A stretch of DNA of 64,000 nt from CAVYUC01 sp963771595 (GCA_963771595.1 CAVYUC010000017.1:45069-109068), one strand, 5' to 3'. Numbered from the stretch's first letter, positions 25,543 to 35,366 are shown. Notes: a model not told the origin generated them from the letters alone. Translations and numbers: made by a program.

Positions 25543-26793
25543 TTAATCCAGTTTATGAATCACAAGTCCTGACCGCAGCTTCGGCTCGAACCATGTGGTT
25601 TTTGGCGGCATAATATTTCCGCTGTCGGCAATGTTGATCAATTGTTGCATTGAAACCGGATACAGCGCAAATGCAGCTTTCATTTTCCCTGAATCCACCC
25701 GCTTTTTCAATTCGGCCAATCCCCGTATTCCACCCACAAAATCAATCCGATCTGAAGTACGTAAATCTTTAATCCCGAGAATGGGCTCCAATACCTGGTT
25801 GGATAAAACAGTTACATCCAGCACACCAATTGGATCCCAGTCGTTGTAGGTTTCTTCCTTTGCCGCAAGTTTATACCAGTTTCCGGAAAGATACATGCTA
25901 AATTCATGCAGTTTTGTTGGTTTAAATATTTCGGCGCCAATTTTTTCCACTTTAAAACCATTTTCAAGTTTCAGCAGAAATTCCTCATCGGTTAATCCGT
26001 TTAGATCGGTTACCACGCGGTTGTAATCAATAATTTGAAGCTGGTCATCCGGAAAATGAACCGCCATAAAATAGTTATATTCCTCATCTCCTGAATGATT
26101 TGGATTTTGCGATGTCTTTTCAATGCCGATTCTTGCAGCGGCGGCTGTGCGGTGGTGCCCATCTGCAACATAAGTATACGGCACTTTATTTGAAAACAGC
26201 AACTCCAGTTCTTTTATTACTTTATCATTGTCAATCACCCAAAAATGATGACCAAAACCGTCTTCGGCTGTAAAATCGTAAACCGGGGGATTTTCCTTAA
26301 TTACATTTTCTACAATCTGATCAATTTCAGGGATGGCTTTGTAGGCAAAAAACACCGGCTCAATATTCGCATCCAGATAGCGGGTAAGTACCATCCGGTC
26401 ATCCTCTTTTTCGGGCCGTGTTAATTCATGTTTTTTAATGATTCCGTTTTGATAATCGGCACAGGCGGCAGCCCCCACAATTCCATACTGGGTGCGCCCG
26501 TACATGGTTTGGGCATAGATGTAATATTTAGGTCTTTCATCCTGCTTCAGCCATTGTTTTTCCTGAAACAGGTTAAAATTGTACTTTGCTTTCTCATAAA
26601 CTTTTTCGGAATGAACATCCTCCACATCCGGGAGTTCAATTTCCGCCTTTGTAATCCGCAGCAGCGATTTTTCTTTTCCGTCAGCCATTTGTGCTGCTTC
26701 TTCAGCATTCATCACATCATACGGAAGACAAACCAGTTCTTCCACAATTTCCTTTGAAGGCCGCAGCCCTTTAAACGGTTTTATTGTAGCCAT
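25543..26793 (-). CDS. DUF1015 domain-containing protein
   Basis: A 416-aa cytoplasmic protein of the DUF1015 family: ATIKPFKGLRPSKEIVEELV start, VCLPYDVMNAEEAAQMA, KKHELTRPEKEDDRM, and the strongly conserved YVADGHHRTAAAARIG. It lies directly downstream of serC and serA on the same strand, an order often seen in Bacteroidota, so it probably acts in or near serine metabolism. Its biochemical function is not assigned from sequence. Confidence 0.88.
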   Translation of the reverse strand: MATIKPFKGLRPSKEIVEELVCLPYDVMNAEEAAQMADGKEKSLLRITKAEIELPDVEDVHSEKVYEKAKYNFNLFQEKQWLKQDERPKYYIYAQTMYGRTQYGIVGAAACADYQNGIIKKHELTRPEKEDDRMVLTRYLDANIEPVFFAYKAIPEIDQIVENVIKENPPVYDFTAEDGFGHHFWVIDNDKVIKELELLFSNKVPYTYVADGHHRTAAAARIGIEKTSQNPNHSGDEEYNYFMAVHFPDDQLQIIDYNRVVTDLNGLTDEEFLLKLENGFKVEKIGAEIFKPTKLHEFSMYLSGNWYKLAAKEETYNDWDPIGVLDVTVLSNQVLEPILGIKDLRTSDRIDFVGGIRGLAELKKRVDSGKMKAAFALYPVSMQQLINIADSGNIMPPKTTWFEPKLRSGLVIHKLD

Positions 26794-26888
26794 TCTTATT
26801 TATGCTTTATTAATTTCGAAAAAACAAATTTAGACAAACAAATTTTATACTGTTTAATAATTTCAAAAGAAGTTCCTGATACTGAAGA

Positions 26889-27812
26889 TTAATTTTTATT
26901 GACCTGATACGTGCAATCCCCTTTTTCAAAAAAGGCAACGATTTGTTCGGCGGCTGCAATACCTGCATTTAAATTGGCTTCGGCTGTTTGTGCACCTGCT
27001 TTTTTGGGAGTAAAGAAATAACGTCCTTCAAACTTTTCCCTGAAAATATTTTCGCAATCGGGCGTGACGTCCGACATGTATTTCAATCCTGGTTTTTCTT
27101 CCATTATTTTCACCAGATCCGCCTCATTGATCACTTCCTTGCGCGCTGTATTTACTATGATGCTTCCATCTTTTAAATGCTGAAGAATCTCGCAGGTAAC
27201 CGAACCGATATGTTCGCCTTTTGCAGGAACATGAATGGAAATGATATCACTTTTCTCGTAAAGTTGTTCCAGCGAATTGGTGACTTTTAAACCAATGGCC
27301 GCCGCTGCATGTTTGCTGTACCGCGTATAAACAATCACTTTCATTCCCATTGCACGGGCAATCCGGAATACATTCCGCGCTACAAAACCAAAACCATGCA
27401 ACCCCAGGGTACGGCCGCGCAATTCGCCGCCAGGTTTGCCGCTAAACATCTCCCGGATACCGAAAATAGCAAGTCCGATGGCCAGTTCGGCAACAGCATT
27501 TGAATTTTGGCCCGGCGTATTCATGACCACCACCCCATTTTTTGAAGCTGTTTCCAAATCCACATTATCATAACCAGCCCCGGCACGAACTACAATTTTA
27601 AGGTTTTTGGCAGCATTCAACACTTCAGCATCAAACCTGTCGCTTCTAATGACAGCCGCTTCGGCTTCAGAAACCGCCTTTAACAACTCCTGTTTCGAAC
27701 TGTAGCTTTCAAGAACCTCCGGCTGGTATCCGGCTTTTGTAAATATCTTACTGATTTTTTTTACTGCAACCGGCGAAAACGGTTTTTCTGTAGCAATTAA
27801 TATTTTTCTCAT
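26889..27812 (-). CDS. serA: D-3-phosphoglycerate dehydrogenase, short form
   Basis: First enzyme of serine synthesis, oxidising 3-phosphoglycerate with NAD. The 307-aa chain has the catalytic and NAD domains (GLHGFGFVARNVFRIARAMG) but no ACT or ASB regulatory domain, so no allosteric serine site. The catalytic Arg (VNTARKEVINE) is present. The usual catalytic His is replaced: the motif is TPKKAGAQT, where canonical enzymes read TPHIGAQT. A Lys at this position is known from the type IIIK class of PGDH, so the enzyme is expected to be active. It lies between serC and DUF1015. Confidence 0.92.
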   Translation of the reverse strand: MRKILIATEKPFSPVAVKKISKIFTKAGYQPEVLESYSSKQELLKAVSEAEAAVIRSDRFDAEVLNAAKNLKIVVRAGAGYDNVDLETASKNGVVVMNTPGQNSNAVAELAIGLAIFGIREMFSGKPGGELRGRTLGLHGFGFVARNVFRIARAMGMKVIVYTRYSKHAAAAIGLKVTNSLEQLYEKSDIISIHVPAKGEHIGSVTCEILQHLKDGSIIVNTARKEVINEADLVKIMEEKPGLKYMSDVTPDCENIFREKFEGRYFFTPKKAGAQTAEANLNAGIAAAEQIVAFFEKGDCTYQVNKN

Positions 27813-27839
27813 TCTTCAGGTTTTTTTGTGCAGAAAAAA

Positions 27840-27858
27840 TGCAGGATTTTGTCCTGCA
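27840..27858 (-). terminator. Hairpin terminator between serC and serA
   Basis: Minus-strand hairpin TGCAGGA-CAAAA-TCCTGCA is followed directly by TTTTTTCTG. It lies 89 bp past the serC stop and 28 bp before the serA start, so it may partly separate the two genes or set their ratio. Confidence 0.75.
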
Positions 27859-27946
27859 TCTTTTCTTATGAATTATTAATTATCAAAGTTTTTTCCTGTT
27901 GTTGTAAAATAAAAATTACTGAGATAATTGAATATTGGCATATACT

Positions 27947-29017
27947 TTATTTCGATTTTTCAAATTCTTTCATGGAATCAATCAACGCCTGCACACTTTC
28001 GAACGGCATGGCATTATAAATTGATGCCCTGAAACCGCCTACTGAACGATGGCCTTTAATGCCTACCATTCCACGTGCGGTGGCTAAATCAAGGTATTCC
28101 TTTTCAAGCTCTGTATATTCCGGAGTCATAACAAAAGTTACATTCATTCTTGAACGATCCGCAGCATCCGGTACTGTTGGCAAAAAGAGTTTGTTCCTGT
28201 CGAGCTCTGCATAAAGTGCCTCAGCTTTTGCAATATTCTTTTTCTCCATTTCTTCCACTCCACCATTTTCCTTCAGCCAAATTAAGGTTTGCAGACAGGC
28301 ATAAACCGGTAAAGTTGCAGGTGTGTTGAACATAGAACCGTTATCGATGTGGGTTTTGTAATTTAAAATGGTTGGAATCTGTCTTTCCACTTTACCCAAC
28401 AGCTCATCCTTTACAATAACCAGTGTTGCTCCCGATGGCCCCAGGTTTTTCTGCGCTCCGGCATAAATCAATGCATATTTCGAAACATCAATCGGACGGC
28501 TGAAAATATCTGACGACATGTCAGAAACCAGCGGAACAGCTACTTCCGGATCTTTCAGTATTTCTGTACCAAAAATGGTATTGTTGGATGTGTAATGAAA
28601 ATATTCAGCATCTGCCGGCACCTTATAATTTTTCGGAATATAATTGAAATTGGCATCTTTCGATGACGCTACTTCAACCACTTCTCCAAAAAGTTTGGCT
28701 TCTTTAATGGCTTTTGATGCCCAGGAACCTGTATTTAAATATGCTGCCTTTTTGTTCAGCAGGTTGTAGGGAACCATTAAAAACTGGGTGCTGGCACCGC
28801 CCTGCAAAAAAAGCATAGAATACCCTTCGGGAACGTGCAGAAGTTCTTTTACAAGAGATTGTGCCTGATCCATTACAGCGACAAATTCTTTGCTGCGATG
28901 GGAAACTTCCATCACCGAAAGACCGGTGCCTGCAAAATTAATAGTGGCTTCAGCAGTTTTTTCCTTGGTAAATTCGGGCAAAATTGAAGGCCCTGCATAA
29001 AAATTGTGTTTTTTCAT
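27947..29017 (-). CDS. serC: Phosphoserine aminotransferase
   Basis: PLP enzyme converting 3-phosphohydroxypyruvate and glutamate to phosphoserine, the second step of serine synthesis. The start MKKHNFYAGPSILPEFT (ATG 29017) is the normal N-terminus. An upstream frame to 29068 adds 17 unlikely residues. The PLP lysine is in IYAGAQKNLGPSGATLVIV, and FLQGGASTQFLMVPYN and HIDNGSMFNTPATLPVYA are family segments. It is the first gene of the serC-serA-DUF1015 set. Confidence 0.95.
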   Translation of the reverse strand: MKKHNFYAGPSILPEFTKEKTAEATINFAGTGLSVMEVSHRSKEFVAVMDQAQSLVKELLHVPEGYSMLFLQGGASTQFLMVPYNLLNKKAAYLNTGSWASKAIKEAKLFGEVVEVASSKDANFNYIPKNYKVPADAEYFHYTSNNTIFGTEILKDPEVAVPLVSDMSSDIFSRPIDVSKYALIYAGAQKNLGPSGATLVIVKDELLGKVERQIPTILNYKTHIDNGSMFNTPATLPVYACLQTLIWLKENGGVEEMEKKNIAKAEALYAELDRNKLFLPTVPDAADRSRMNVTFVMTPEYTELEKEYLDLATARGMVGIKGHRSVGGFRASIYNAMPFESVQALIDSMKEFEKSK

Positions 29018-29487
29018 TGTTACAACTGTTTTACGTAAATTAATAATACCTTTTGTTGCAAACACCAAAGCAAAGTTCGCAATTAGTTGATGGTTTGCAG
29101 ATGAGAAAAATCAATATTTTATAAAAACCTGAATCATTTTGGAATGATAAACAACACATAATCAGGTGACAGAAATCATTTTTCCGGTCATTTTCCTTTT
29201 AAAGCTGTCTTGATCAATTCATTAATTCCTCTACAAATTTATTGGAATCCTTATAAGAATATCATTTTTTGAAAAAGAAATAACTTCAGGTGTAATTATT
29301 TAAAAGATACTTAAATTTTTACTTAAAAAAAAGAGGTTGTCCCGAGAGGGCAGCTAAAGAGTTTCCACTTATATCTGCAGACAATGCATTGATTCATTAT
29401 TGCATTAATGCGGGAATAAGAAAGAATTTGCGACAGATTCACAGATTTAAAAATATTAATAGGCATGAAAAAATCAGGAAAACAATT

Positions 29488-29560
29488 AATCTGTGTTTTT
29501 CTATCTAATCTGTGGTAAAAAAGAACCAACCACAGATAACGCAGATTTGCACAGATTTTA
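29488..29560. repeat. CACAGATT-type inverted repeat
   Basis: The left arm starts AATCTGTG and ends TCTGTGGT; the right arm starts ACCACAGA and ends CACAGATT. The 29-base arms match at both ends and poorly in the middle, with a short A-rich loop. Related fragments (GATTCACAGATTT) lie on both sides, so this looks like a dispersed intergenic repeat family in partial decay. Confidence 0.65.
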
Positions 29561-29660
29561 ATTTTAAAATAAACTTTTGAAAGATTAACAAATATTCGTG
29601 TTCATTCGTGGCATTTGTGGCTAAAAAACTTCGCCACTGATTCACAGATTTTAATGTATT

Positions 29661-29693
29661 AAAAAGGCTGCCTCCACAGGAAACAGCCTTTTT
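29661..29693 (-). terminator. Terminator after gcvT (bidirectional)
   Basis: A perfect 10-bp stem AAAAAGGCTG/CAGCCTTTTT around a 13-base loop begins 22 bp past the gcvT stop, with T-runs on both strands. Confidence 0.85.
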
Positions 29694-29714
29694 GTATTTG
29701 CAATCTGCGATATT

Positions 29715-30798
29715 TTAGATAAAAGGTAATTTCACGATTTCGGCAGGAATGGATTTGTTCCTGATTTTTACAAATATTTGTGTTCCAAAAGCAGAATATT
29801 CTTTTGCAACGTAACCCATTCCAATTCCTTTGTTCAACACCGGCGAAATGGTTCCTGAAGTGACTATTCCAATATCAGAACCTTCAGAATTTAACAACTG
29901 GTAGCCATGCCTTGGAATTCCTCTCTCCTTCACAACAAAACCGCGTAATCTTCTGGTAACTCCTTCATTTTTTTGCATGGTCAGAAATTCGCGATCGATA
30001 AACTGGCGGCCGTTGTTAAACTTGGTAATCCATCCCAATCCGGCTTCAATTGGCGATGTATCATCGTCGATATCATTTCCGTATAGGCAGTACCCCATTT
30101 CGAGGCGAAGGGTATCGCGTGCACCCAATCCAACCGGCTGAATATTAAATTCACTTCCGGCTTCGAATATGGCATTCCATATTTTCTCTGCATGTTTCAT
30201 TGCTAAAATAGAGTTCAAAACCTCCGGCTCCGGTATATCCGGTTGCCGAAATTATGACATCATCAACACCAGCAAAGCGGCCGGTTACGAAATTGTAAAA
30301 CACAATCTCCGATAAATTTACATCAGTAAGTTTCTGCAGCGTTTTTGCTGCATTTGGCCCCTGCACTGCCAACTGGCTGATTTTGTCACTGGCATTTATC
30401 AGTTCTGCGCCCACATCATTTTGCAAAACAACCCATTTCCAGTCCTTTTCGATATTTGAAGCATTTACCACCATCAAATATTTTTCATTATCGAAACAAT
30501 AAACGAGCAAATCATCAACTATTCCGCCCCTGCCGTTTGGGAAACAGGTATACTGTGCCTGACCAGGTTTAAGAATGGTAGGATCGTTTGATGATAATTT
30601 TTTAATGAGAGCCAGAGCATTCGGCCCCAGCACCCAAAATTCGCCCATATGGGAAACGTCAAAAACTCCGACAGAATGGCGAACAGCAAGGTGTTCATCT
30701 TTAATTCCACTATACTCAACCGGCATTTCATATCCGGCAAATTCTACCATTTTGGCTCCTGCCTGCTTGTGTAATTTGTTAAATGCAGTGATTTTCAT
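29715..30798 (-). pseudogene. gcvT: Glycine cleavage system T protein (aminomethyltransferase), frameshifted
   Basis: Transfers the methylene group from lipoyl-bound glycine-derived aminomethyl to tetrahydrofolate. The N-terminal part (30798 to ~30198) reads MKITAFNKLHKQAGAKMVEF... to ATGYTGAGGFELYFSNE. The remainder (to 29715) continues in another frame as AEKIWNAIFEAGSEF... to the normal C-terminus. The break lies at the plus-strand TTT at 30195-30197. Removing one base gives ...FSNEHAEKIWNAIFEAG, an excellent family match and a ~361-aa protein of normal length. Both halves look fully conserved, so this is either a very recent mutation or a sequencing error. Confidence 0.9.
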
Positions 30799-30940
30799 TT
30801 GATTTCACGAGTTAAATGTGCAAAGCTAAAAATTCAGATAATGTATACACATGAAATTTATCAGCGTTTAAAAACTTTGATAATTCAAATAATTCTGTAA
30901 ATTGCGCTCCTGTTTCTTGAAGAATTATGGACGAAGAATT

Positions 30941-31294
30941 ATGGACACTAAACTGCTACACATTGATTTAACTTATGTTGAGGAAATTGCCGGTGGTGAC
31001 AATGAATTTATAAATGAGCTTATCGGCATTTTTATTTGTCAGATTCCGGATTTTATTGCAAACCTTCAAAAATATCTGTCTGACAATAATTTGGCTGACC
31101 TTGCCAAAGAAGCGCATACCGCAAAATCATCGGCATTAATATTCAGAATGGAAGAAACCGGAAAAATATTGAAAAAGATACAACTGGCGGCCGAAAAACA
31201 GGAAACGGACGAAATTCCGGAATTCATAGAAACTGTAAAATCAGATTTTGATGGTGCAATTAATGAACTGACTGCCGTTTTAAAAAGATCGTAA
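30941..31294 (+). CDS. Stand-alone histidine phosphotransfer (HPt) protein
   Basis: A 117-aa helical-bundle protein. The phospho-accepting His is His59 in KEAHTAKSSALIF, the typical HPt motif AHxxKSSA. HPt proteins shuttle phosphate between hybrid histidine kinases and response regulators. No kinase gene adjoins it, so its partners are encoded elsewhere. ATG 30941 (MDTKLLHIDLTYVEEI) is chosen; an in-frame start at 30902 adds 13 residues. Confidence 0.82.
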   Translation: MDTKLLHIDLTYVEEIAGGDNEFINELIGIFICQIPDFIANLQKYLSDNNLADLAKEAHTAKSSALIFRMEETGKILKKIQLAAEKQETDEIPEFIETVKSDFDGAINELTAVLKRS

Positions 31295-31347
31295 AACAAT
31301 TTCAATTCATTCATACCATTCAATTTCAACATATTCAAAAAAAAAAA

Positions 31348-31373
31348 TTCATTCCCCGGTGAAAGGAAATGAA
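31348..31373. terminator. Bidirectional terminator between the HPt and Bax-inhibitor genes
   Basis: Stem TTCATTCCC/GGAAATGAA is flanked by an A-run on the left and a T-run on the right, between two convergent genes. It fits a shared terminator. Confidence 0.6.
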
Positions 31374-31399
31374 CCTTTTATTTTTTTTAAATGATTCCA

Positions 31400-32170
31400 T
31401 TAATTCCTGCTGGCCAGTTTAGACAATAACCGCAGAATTTCGAGGTAAAGCCATACCAAAGTTACCATTAAACCAAAAGCCCCGTACCATTCCATGTATT
31501 TGGGAGCGCCGGATTCCGAAGCCCTTTCAATAAATGAAAAATCGAGCACCAGGTTTAAGGCAGCAACAGCTACCACCACCAAACTAAAACCAATGCTGAA
31601 ATTACTGTTTCCGTAAAGAAAACCCATTTGAACGCCAAATAATCCGGCAATAAAACCAACAAGGTAAACCAGTGCAATACCAGCTGTGGCGGCAAAAACA
31701 CCCAGCATAAATTTCCGGGTAACTTTTATTATTCCCGAACGATACAAAAACAGCATGGCTGCAAACACCGCCAGTGTTAATGCAACTGCCCGCATTACTA
31801 TTCCGGTGTACATCGACTCAAAAACGGCTGATAAACCGCCCAGCAACAATCCCTCGAAAACGGCATAAATTGGCGCCGATATTCCTGAACTTTGCGGACG
31901 AAAAACAGTAACCAGCACTGTTATAAAGCCGCCAATTCCTCCAACCAAAAGCCATGGCCCGACGGCGCCAAATGCGGCTTCCGGATTTGATGCGGCAGCA
32001 TCAAAAAATTTATTCCATGTAAACAGGGCCGACGCAACCAGCAACAACAACATCAAAGCGGTTTTATTTACCGTTCCGCTTACTGTCATTACTTCACCCG
32101 AAGCAGCATATCCCCTGTCAAAAACCCGCTCTTTAAATACCGGGTTTGATGTTTTTGAAATATTCATCAT
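31400..32170 (-). CDS. Bax inhibitor-1/YccA family membrane protein
   Basis: A 256-aa membrane protein with about seven helices. It carries family features such as SAPIYAVFEGLLLGGLSAVF, a conserved YLVGFIAGLFG region and a C-terminal WYGAFGLMVTLVWLYLEILR. The family (TMBIM/YccA) includes calcium-leak channels and FtsH-interacting YccA. A mechanism cannot be assigned here. It is convergent with the HPt gene across a shared terminator. Confidence 0.85.
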   Translation of the reverse strand: MMNISKTSNPVFKERVFDRGYAASGEVMTVSGTVNKTALMLLLLVASALFTWNKFFDAAASNPEAAFGAVGPWLLVGGIGGFITVLVTVFRPQSSGISAPIYAVFEGLLLGGLSAVFESMYTGIVMRAVALTLAVFAAMLFLYRSGIIKVTRKFMLGVFAATAGIALVYLVGFIAGLFGVQMGFLYGNSNFSIGFSLVVVAVAALNLVLDFSFIERASESGAPKYMEWYGAFGLMVTLVWLYLEILRLLSKLASRN

Positions 32171-32320
32171 TTTTTCAACATTTAATTAATATTCAACCCA
32201 AATTTTTTGGTGAAACCTGAAAGCAAAAAACCTGCCATCGAAGTTTTTATGACATTTTTACCTGAAAACTGCATAGCAACTTTAAATAGCGGGTATAAAA
32301 AAGCTTGATCTTATAAAATC

Positions 32321-33025
32321 CTACTCATCAAAAACATCATGAAAATGACTGCCGGTAAGTTCCTCAAATAATTCTTCACCTAATTTTACTGCATTTTCAG
32401 AATTTTGCTGCTGCAGGGTTACGGCAAATTCAACCACCTGTTCATTCATACATTTTGAGCGGGTGCCAAGCGCCAGCAGTGAGCGGTACAAAGGAGTGTA
32501 CAGCTTGCCGTCTTTGGCCAGCGCAGGCAACTCTTCAAAAAAAGGTTCAAACATTTCGTCGATGGCATTTTTCTCCACCAACGCAAGTCTGCCCATCAGA
32601 TGAATTCCGGTATAGCGCACCAGGTGTTTTTTTCCCCTGCACCATTCCAATGCTTTTACAAAGGCAAACCTTGTTTTTACATACAGATTGGCAGAAGTCT
32701 GTTCGGCAATTTCGCTGTTTTCGAAACTTTTTGTCCAGAAATCCATTTGCTCTTCCGAAACCTGTTGTGGTTCGTCGAGCATTGTTGCCAGAATCATGGT
32801 TTCGCGCCACTGCTTGTTCCAGAGTTTTAATGCCAGCAGGTGATCCGGTTGAAACCCGCGGGCAATTTCGCGCAATTCAATCAGCGAAACACCCCAGTTC
32901 ATTTTGTAAATTATTCCTTTTTGTTTCATTAAACCGGCCACATCTCCGTTTTTTCGCGATGGAACAATTGAAATTATGTGCTGAAATTTCTGTTCGCTTT
33001 CCTGGTTATCGATAATAAAATCCAT
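32321..33025 (-). CDS. DNA alkylation repair (AlkD-like, HEAT-repeat) protein
   Basis: A 234-aa all-helical protein resembling the AlkC/AlkD family: ALKLWNKQWRETMILATML followed by paired amphipathic helices and TRFAFVKALEWC. AlkD-type glycosylases excise alkylated purines using a HEAT-repeat cradle. Catalytic residues could not be verified by eye, so DNA repair activity is a family-level inference. ATG 33025 (MDFIIDNQESEQKF) is chosen over 33055. It is divergent from the flippase gene. Confidence 0.7.
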   Translation of the reverse strand: MDFIIDNQESEQKFQHIISIVPSRKNGDVAGLMKQKGIIYKMNWGVSLIELREIARGFQPDHLLALKLWNKQWRETMILATMLDEPQQVSEEQMDFWTKSFENSEIAEQTSANLYVKTRFAFVKALEWCRGKKHLVRYTGIHLMGRLALVEKNAIDEMFEPFFEELPALAKDGKLYTPLYRSLLALGTRSKCMNEQVVEFAVTLQQQNSENAVKLGEELFEELTGSHFHDVFDE

Positions 33026-33119
33026 AGTTAAATTTCTGAACTGCAAAACTAGCACAAATGTAATTATTGAGATATCAATTTGAAAAGATTAAATTTGCCG
33101 TTGCTGAATCGTACCTAAA

Positions 33120-34433
33120 TTGATTTATAAAAATTACATCAACAACATTTCGGGGCTCCAGGGATTTCAACTGCTTCGTTTTGGCACGCTGCTGCTAATC
33201 AGCATTGCATTTGCAAAAAGCAACCTTCCAACGGCATCCATCGGAAATTACGAAGTTTTCCTTTTTGTTACCACCCTGTTTTGTTCGTTCTGGATAAACG
33301 GCCTCATCCAGTCGTTTTTGCCGGTTTACAAAAACAATAACACCTTTAAAACCCGCAGCAATAAATCGCCCGAAATATTCAATGCGTTCGTACTGTTAAG
33401 TTTTTTAAGCATTCTGGCTATCCTTGTTTTGGTGGTTTTTAAACAGCCGCTTTCCGGCGTTCTCACCGACACCGGAGCAATTCCATACTTTCAGTTCATC
33501 CTGCTGTTTATTTTTTTCAGCAGCCCCTCGTTTTTAATCGAATACATTTATTTGCTGAAAAATAAACCCGGCTCCATATTAATTTACGGTATAACTACAT
33601 TTACTGTTCAGCTGATTGTTGTTGCACTGCCGGCACTGCTGGGCTACAGCATGGAAATTTCAATTTGGGGAATGGTTGCCATTTCGGTGGTGCGGTACAT
33701 CTGGTTGCTTATTTTACTGAATAAATATTCGCAGTGGTATTTTTCGGCAGATTTTTTAAAAGAACACATTCACTTTGCCTATCCTTTAATAATAAGCACT
33801 TTACTTGGCAGCTCGGCCGGTTATGTGGATAGTTTTCTGGTGCTGCACCAATTTGATTCGGCCACTTTTGCCATTTTCCGCTATGGCGCCAGGGAATTTC
33901 CGCTGGTTTTGTTAATGGCAAATGCATTAAGTACTGCCATGATTCCCGAATTCTCCAATCCCGAAAAGTTTAGGGATACCTTATTTTCGCTTCGGAAAAA
34001 AACAATGAAACTGATGCACCTCCTTTTTCCGGTAACCATTGTATTCCTGATTTTCAGCAACTGGCTTTACCCGCGCATTTTTAATCCTGATTTTACTGAA
34101 AGCGCCGTAATATTCAATATTTATTTGCTCCTGATTATCAGCAGGCTCCTTTTTCCGCACACCATTTTAATCGGGTTGAAAAAAACTAAAATGATAATGT
34201 ATGCCTCGCTTGCCGAACTCATCATCAACATTATTCTCAGCATTCTGTTTATCAGTTTTTGGGGAATTGAAGGTGTTGCTTTTGCAACAATAATAGCGTT
34301 TGCCGTTCAAAAAATAATCTGGCTGGCTTACAATAAAAAAGTACTAAGAATTTCTGCCGGAGATTATATCCCGCTAAAAACTCTTGCTTTATATTCTTTA
34401 ATAACTTTGGTCGTTTTCTTTATCGTTTACTGA
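33120..34433 (+). CDS. Polysaccharide biosynthesis flippase (MATE/MOP superfamily)
   Basis: A 437-aa membrane protein with about 12 helices, of the Wzx/PST type that moves lipid-linked sugars across the inner membrane. It has the usual internal pattern: LQGFQLLRFGTLLLISIAFA near the start, AYPLIISTLLGSSAGYVDSF in the middle and a final helix pair. The start appears to be TTG at 33120, since no ATG gives a complete first helix. A TAAATTTG promoter-like element lies at about 33091. A methyltransferase gene follows after 18 bp and probably acts on the same glycan or lipid. Confidence 0.82.
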   Translation: MIYKNYINNISGLQGFQLLRFGTLLLISIAFAKSNLPTASIGNYEVFLFVTTLFCSFWINGLIQSFLPVYKNNNTFKTRSNKSPEIFNAFVLLSFLSILAILVLVVFKQPLSGVLTDTGAIPYFQFILLFIFFSSPSFLIEYIYLLKNKPGSILIYGITTFTVQLIVVALPALLGYSMEISIWGMVAISVVRYIWLLILLNKYSQWYFSADFLKEHIHFAYPLIISTLLGSSAGYVDSFLVLHQFDSATFAIFRYGAREFPLVLLMANALSTAMIPEFSNPEKFRDTLFSLRKKTMKLMHLLFPVTIVFLIFSNWLYPRIFNPDFTESAVIFNIYLLLIISRLLFPHTILIGLKKTKMIMYASLAELIINIILSILFISFWGIEGVAFATIIAFAVQKIIWLAYNKKVLRISAGDYIPLKTLALYSLITLVVFFIVY

Positions 34434-34451
34434 AGTTTTTTAACAGGAAAT

Positions 34452-35366
34452 ATGAAAGATCAAAAATTACCTGAAATATTAAAGTGCATTCATTGCGGAC
34501 ATGAAGGATTAAATTCTGGTGGAAAACAGTTAGCTTGTCCCGAGTGCAACCGTGAATATCCTGTTTCGGAAAATGTTCCTGTTTTACTTCCGGAAAAAGA
34601 GAATGCTGAAATGGAAAAATCCGGTATTCATCAGAAACTGGGCACTACTTTTAATTATATCGACCACTATCAGAAAGATGCATTTGAATCGGATTATTTT
34701 GCAGAACGCGATGCCGGAACCGAACACAGCGACAAAAGGGTTTGGCAGTATATTGCCTCCGAAATCAATGGAAACGAAGGAAGGATTCTGGATGTTGGCT
34801 GCGGAAAAGCATGGGTTGCCGGTTTATTTTGCCCAAAAGGTTTCGAAGTGGTTTCCATGGACATTTCACTGCGGAATACTTCAAAGGCATTAAAGTTGCA
34901 TCCACATAAAAATCATGCGGCAGTTGTTGCCGATGTATTTTCGCTGCCGTTTGCACAAAATTCGTTCGATTACATTATTGCTTCCGAAATTATTGAGCAC
35001 GTGCAGGATCCGCAGCTTTTTACCGAAAAATTGATTTATGCACTGAAACCGGGCGGCAAATTAATTGTGACAACACCATATAAAGAGAAGCTGCAATATT
35101 CACTTTGCATCCATTGCAACAAACCAACGCCTATGCATGCACATATTCACTCATTCAACGAAAAAATACTGACAACACTTTACAAGGGCAGCGACTTAAA
35201 ATCAGTTCATTATAAAACTTTCATCAGTAAAATAGCGGTGCATTTCAGGTTACATATTGTTTTTAAACATCTGGGATTCAGCTGGTGGAAAAACCTTGAC
35301 AAAATGTTAAACCGCTTGTATAATTCGCCAACGCGCATAATGGTAGTTTGGAAAAAATCGACCTGA
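34452..35366 (+). CDS. Class I SAM-dependent methyltransferase with N-terminal zinc ribbon
   Basis: A 304-aa protein. Residues 12-32 form a Trm112-like zinc ribbon with Cys12, Cys15, Cys29 and Cys32 (CIHCGHEG...CPEC). The Rossmann methyltransferase domain follows with SAM motif RILDVGCGKAWVAG, an acidic motif II (VSMDIS) and FDYIIASEIIEHVQDP. This layout is common for methyltransferases in surface-polysaccharide clusters. Placement 18 bp after the flippase supports a role in glycan or lipid modification. Confidence 0.82.
   Translation: MKDQKLPEILKCIHCGHEGLNSGGKQLACPECNREYPVSENVPVLLPEKENAEMEKSGIHQKLGTTFNYIDHYQKDAFESDYFAERDAGTEHSDKRVWQYIASEINGNEGRILDVGCGKAWVAGLFCPKGFEVVSMDISLRNTSKALKLHPHKNHAAVVADVFSLPFAQNSFDYIIASEIIEHVQDPQLFTEKLIYALKPGGKLIVTTPYKEKLQYSLCIHCNKPTPMHAHIHSFNEKILTTLYKGSDLKSVHYKTFISKIAVHFRLHIVFKHLGFSWWKNLDKMLNRLYNSPTRIMVVWKKST

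Larger units (their letters stand above)
29018..29714. other. 697-bp intergenic region between gcvT and serC with decayed repeats
   Basis: No gene is supported. The region contains the CACAGATT-type inverted repeat (29488-29560), further scattered copies of GATTCACAGATTT (near 29436 and 29638), and a degenerate hairpin near 29330-29360 (GAGGTTGTCCC / GGGCAGC). The part nearest serC presumably holds its promoter, but no clean consensus was found. Confidence 0.55.

Noticed and set aside
32455..33015. 186-aa plus-strand open frame opposite the AlkD-like gene
   Set aside because: It is the shadow of a supported gene; composition is unlike protein and no start signal is seen.
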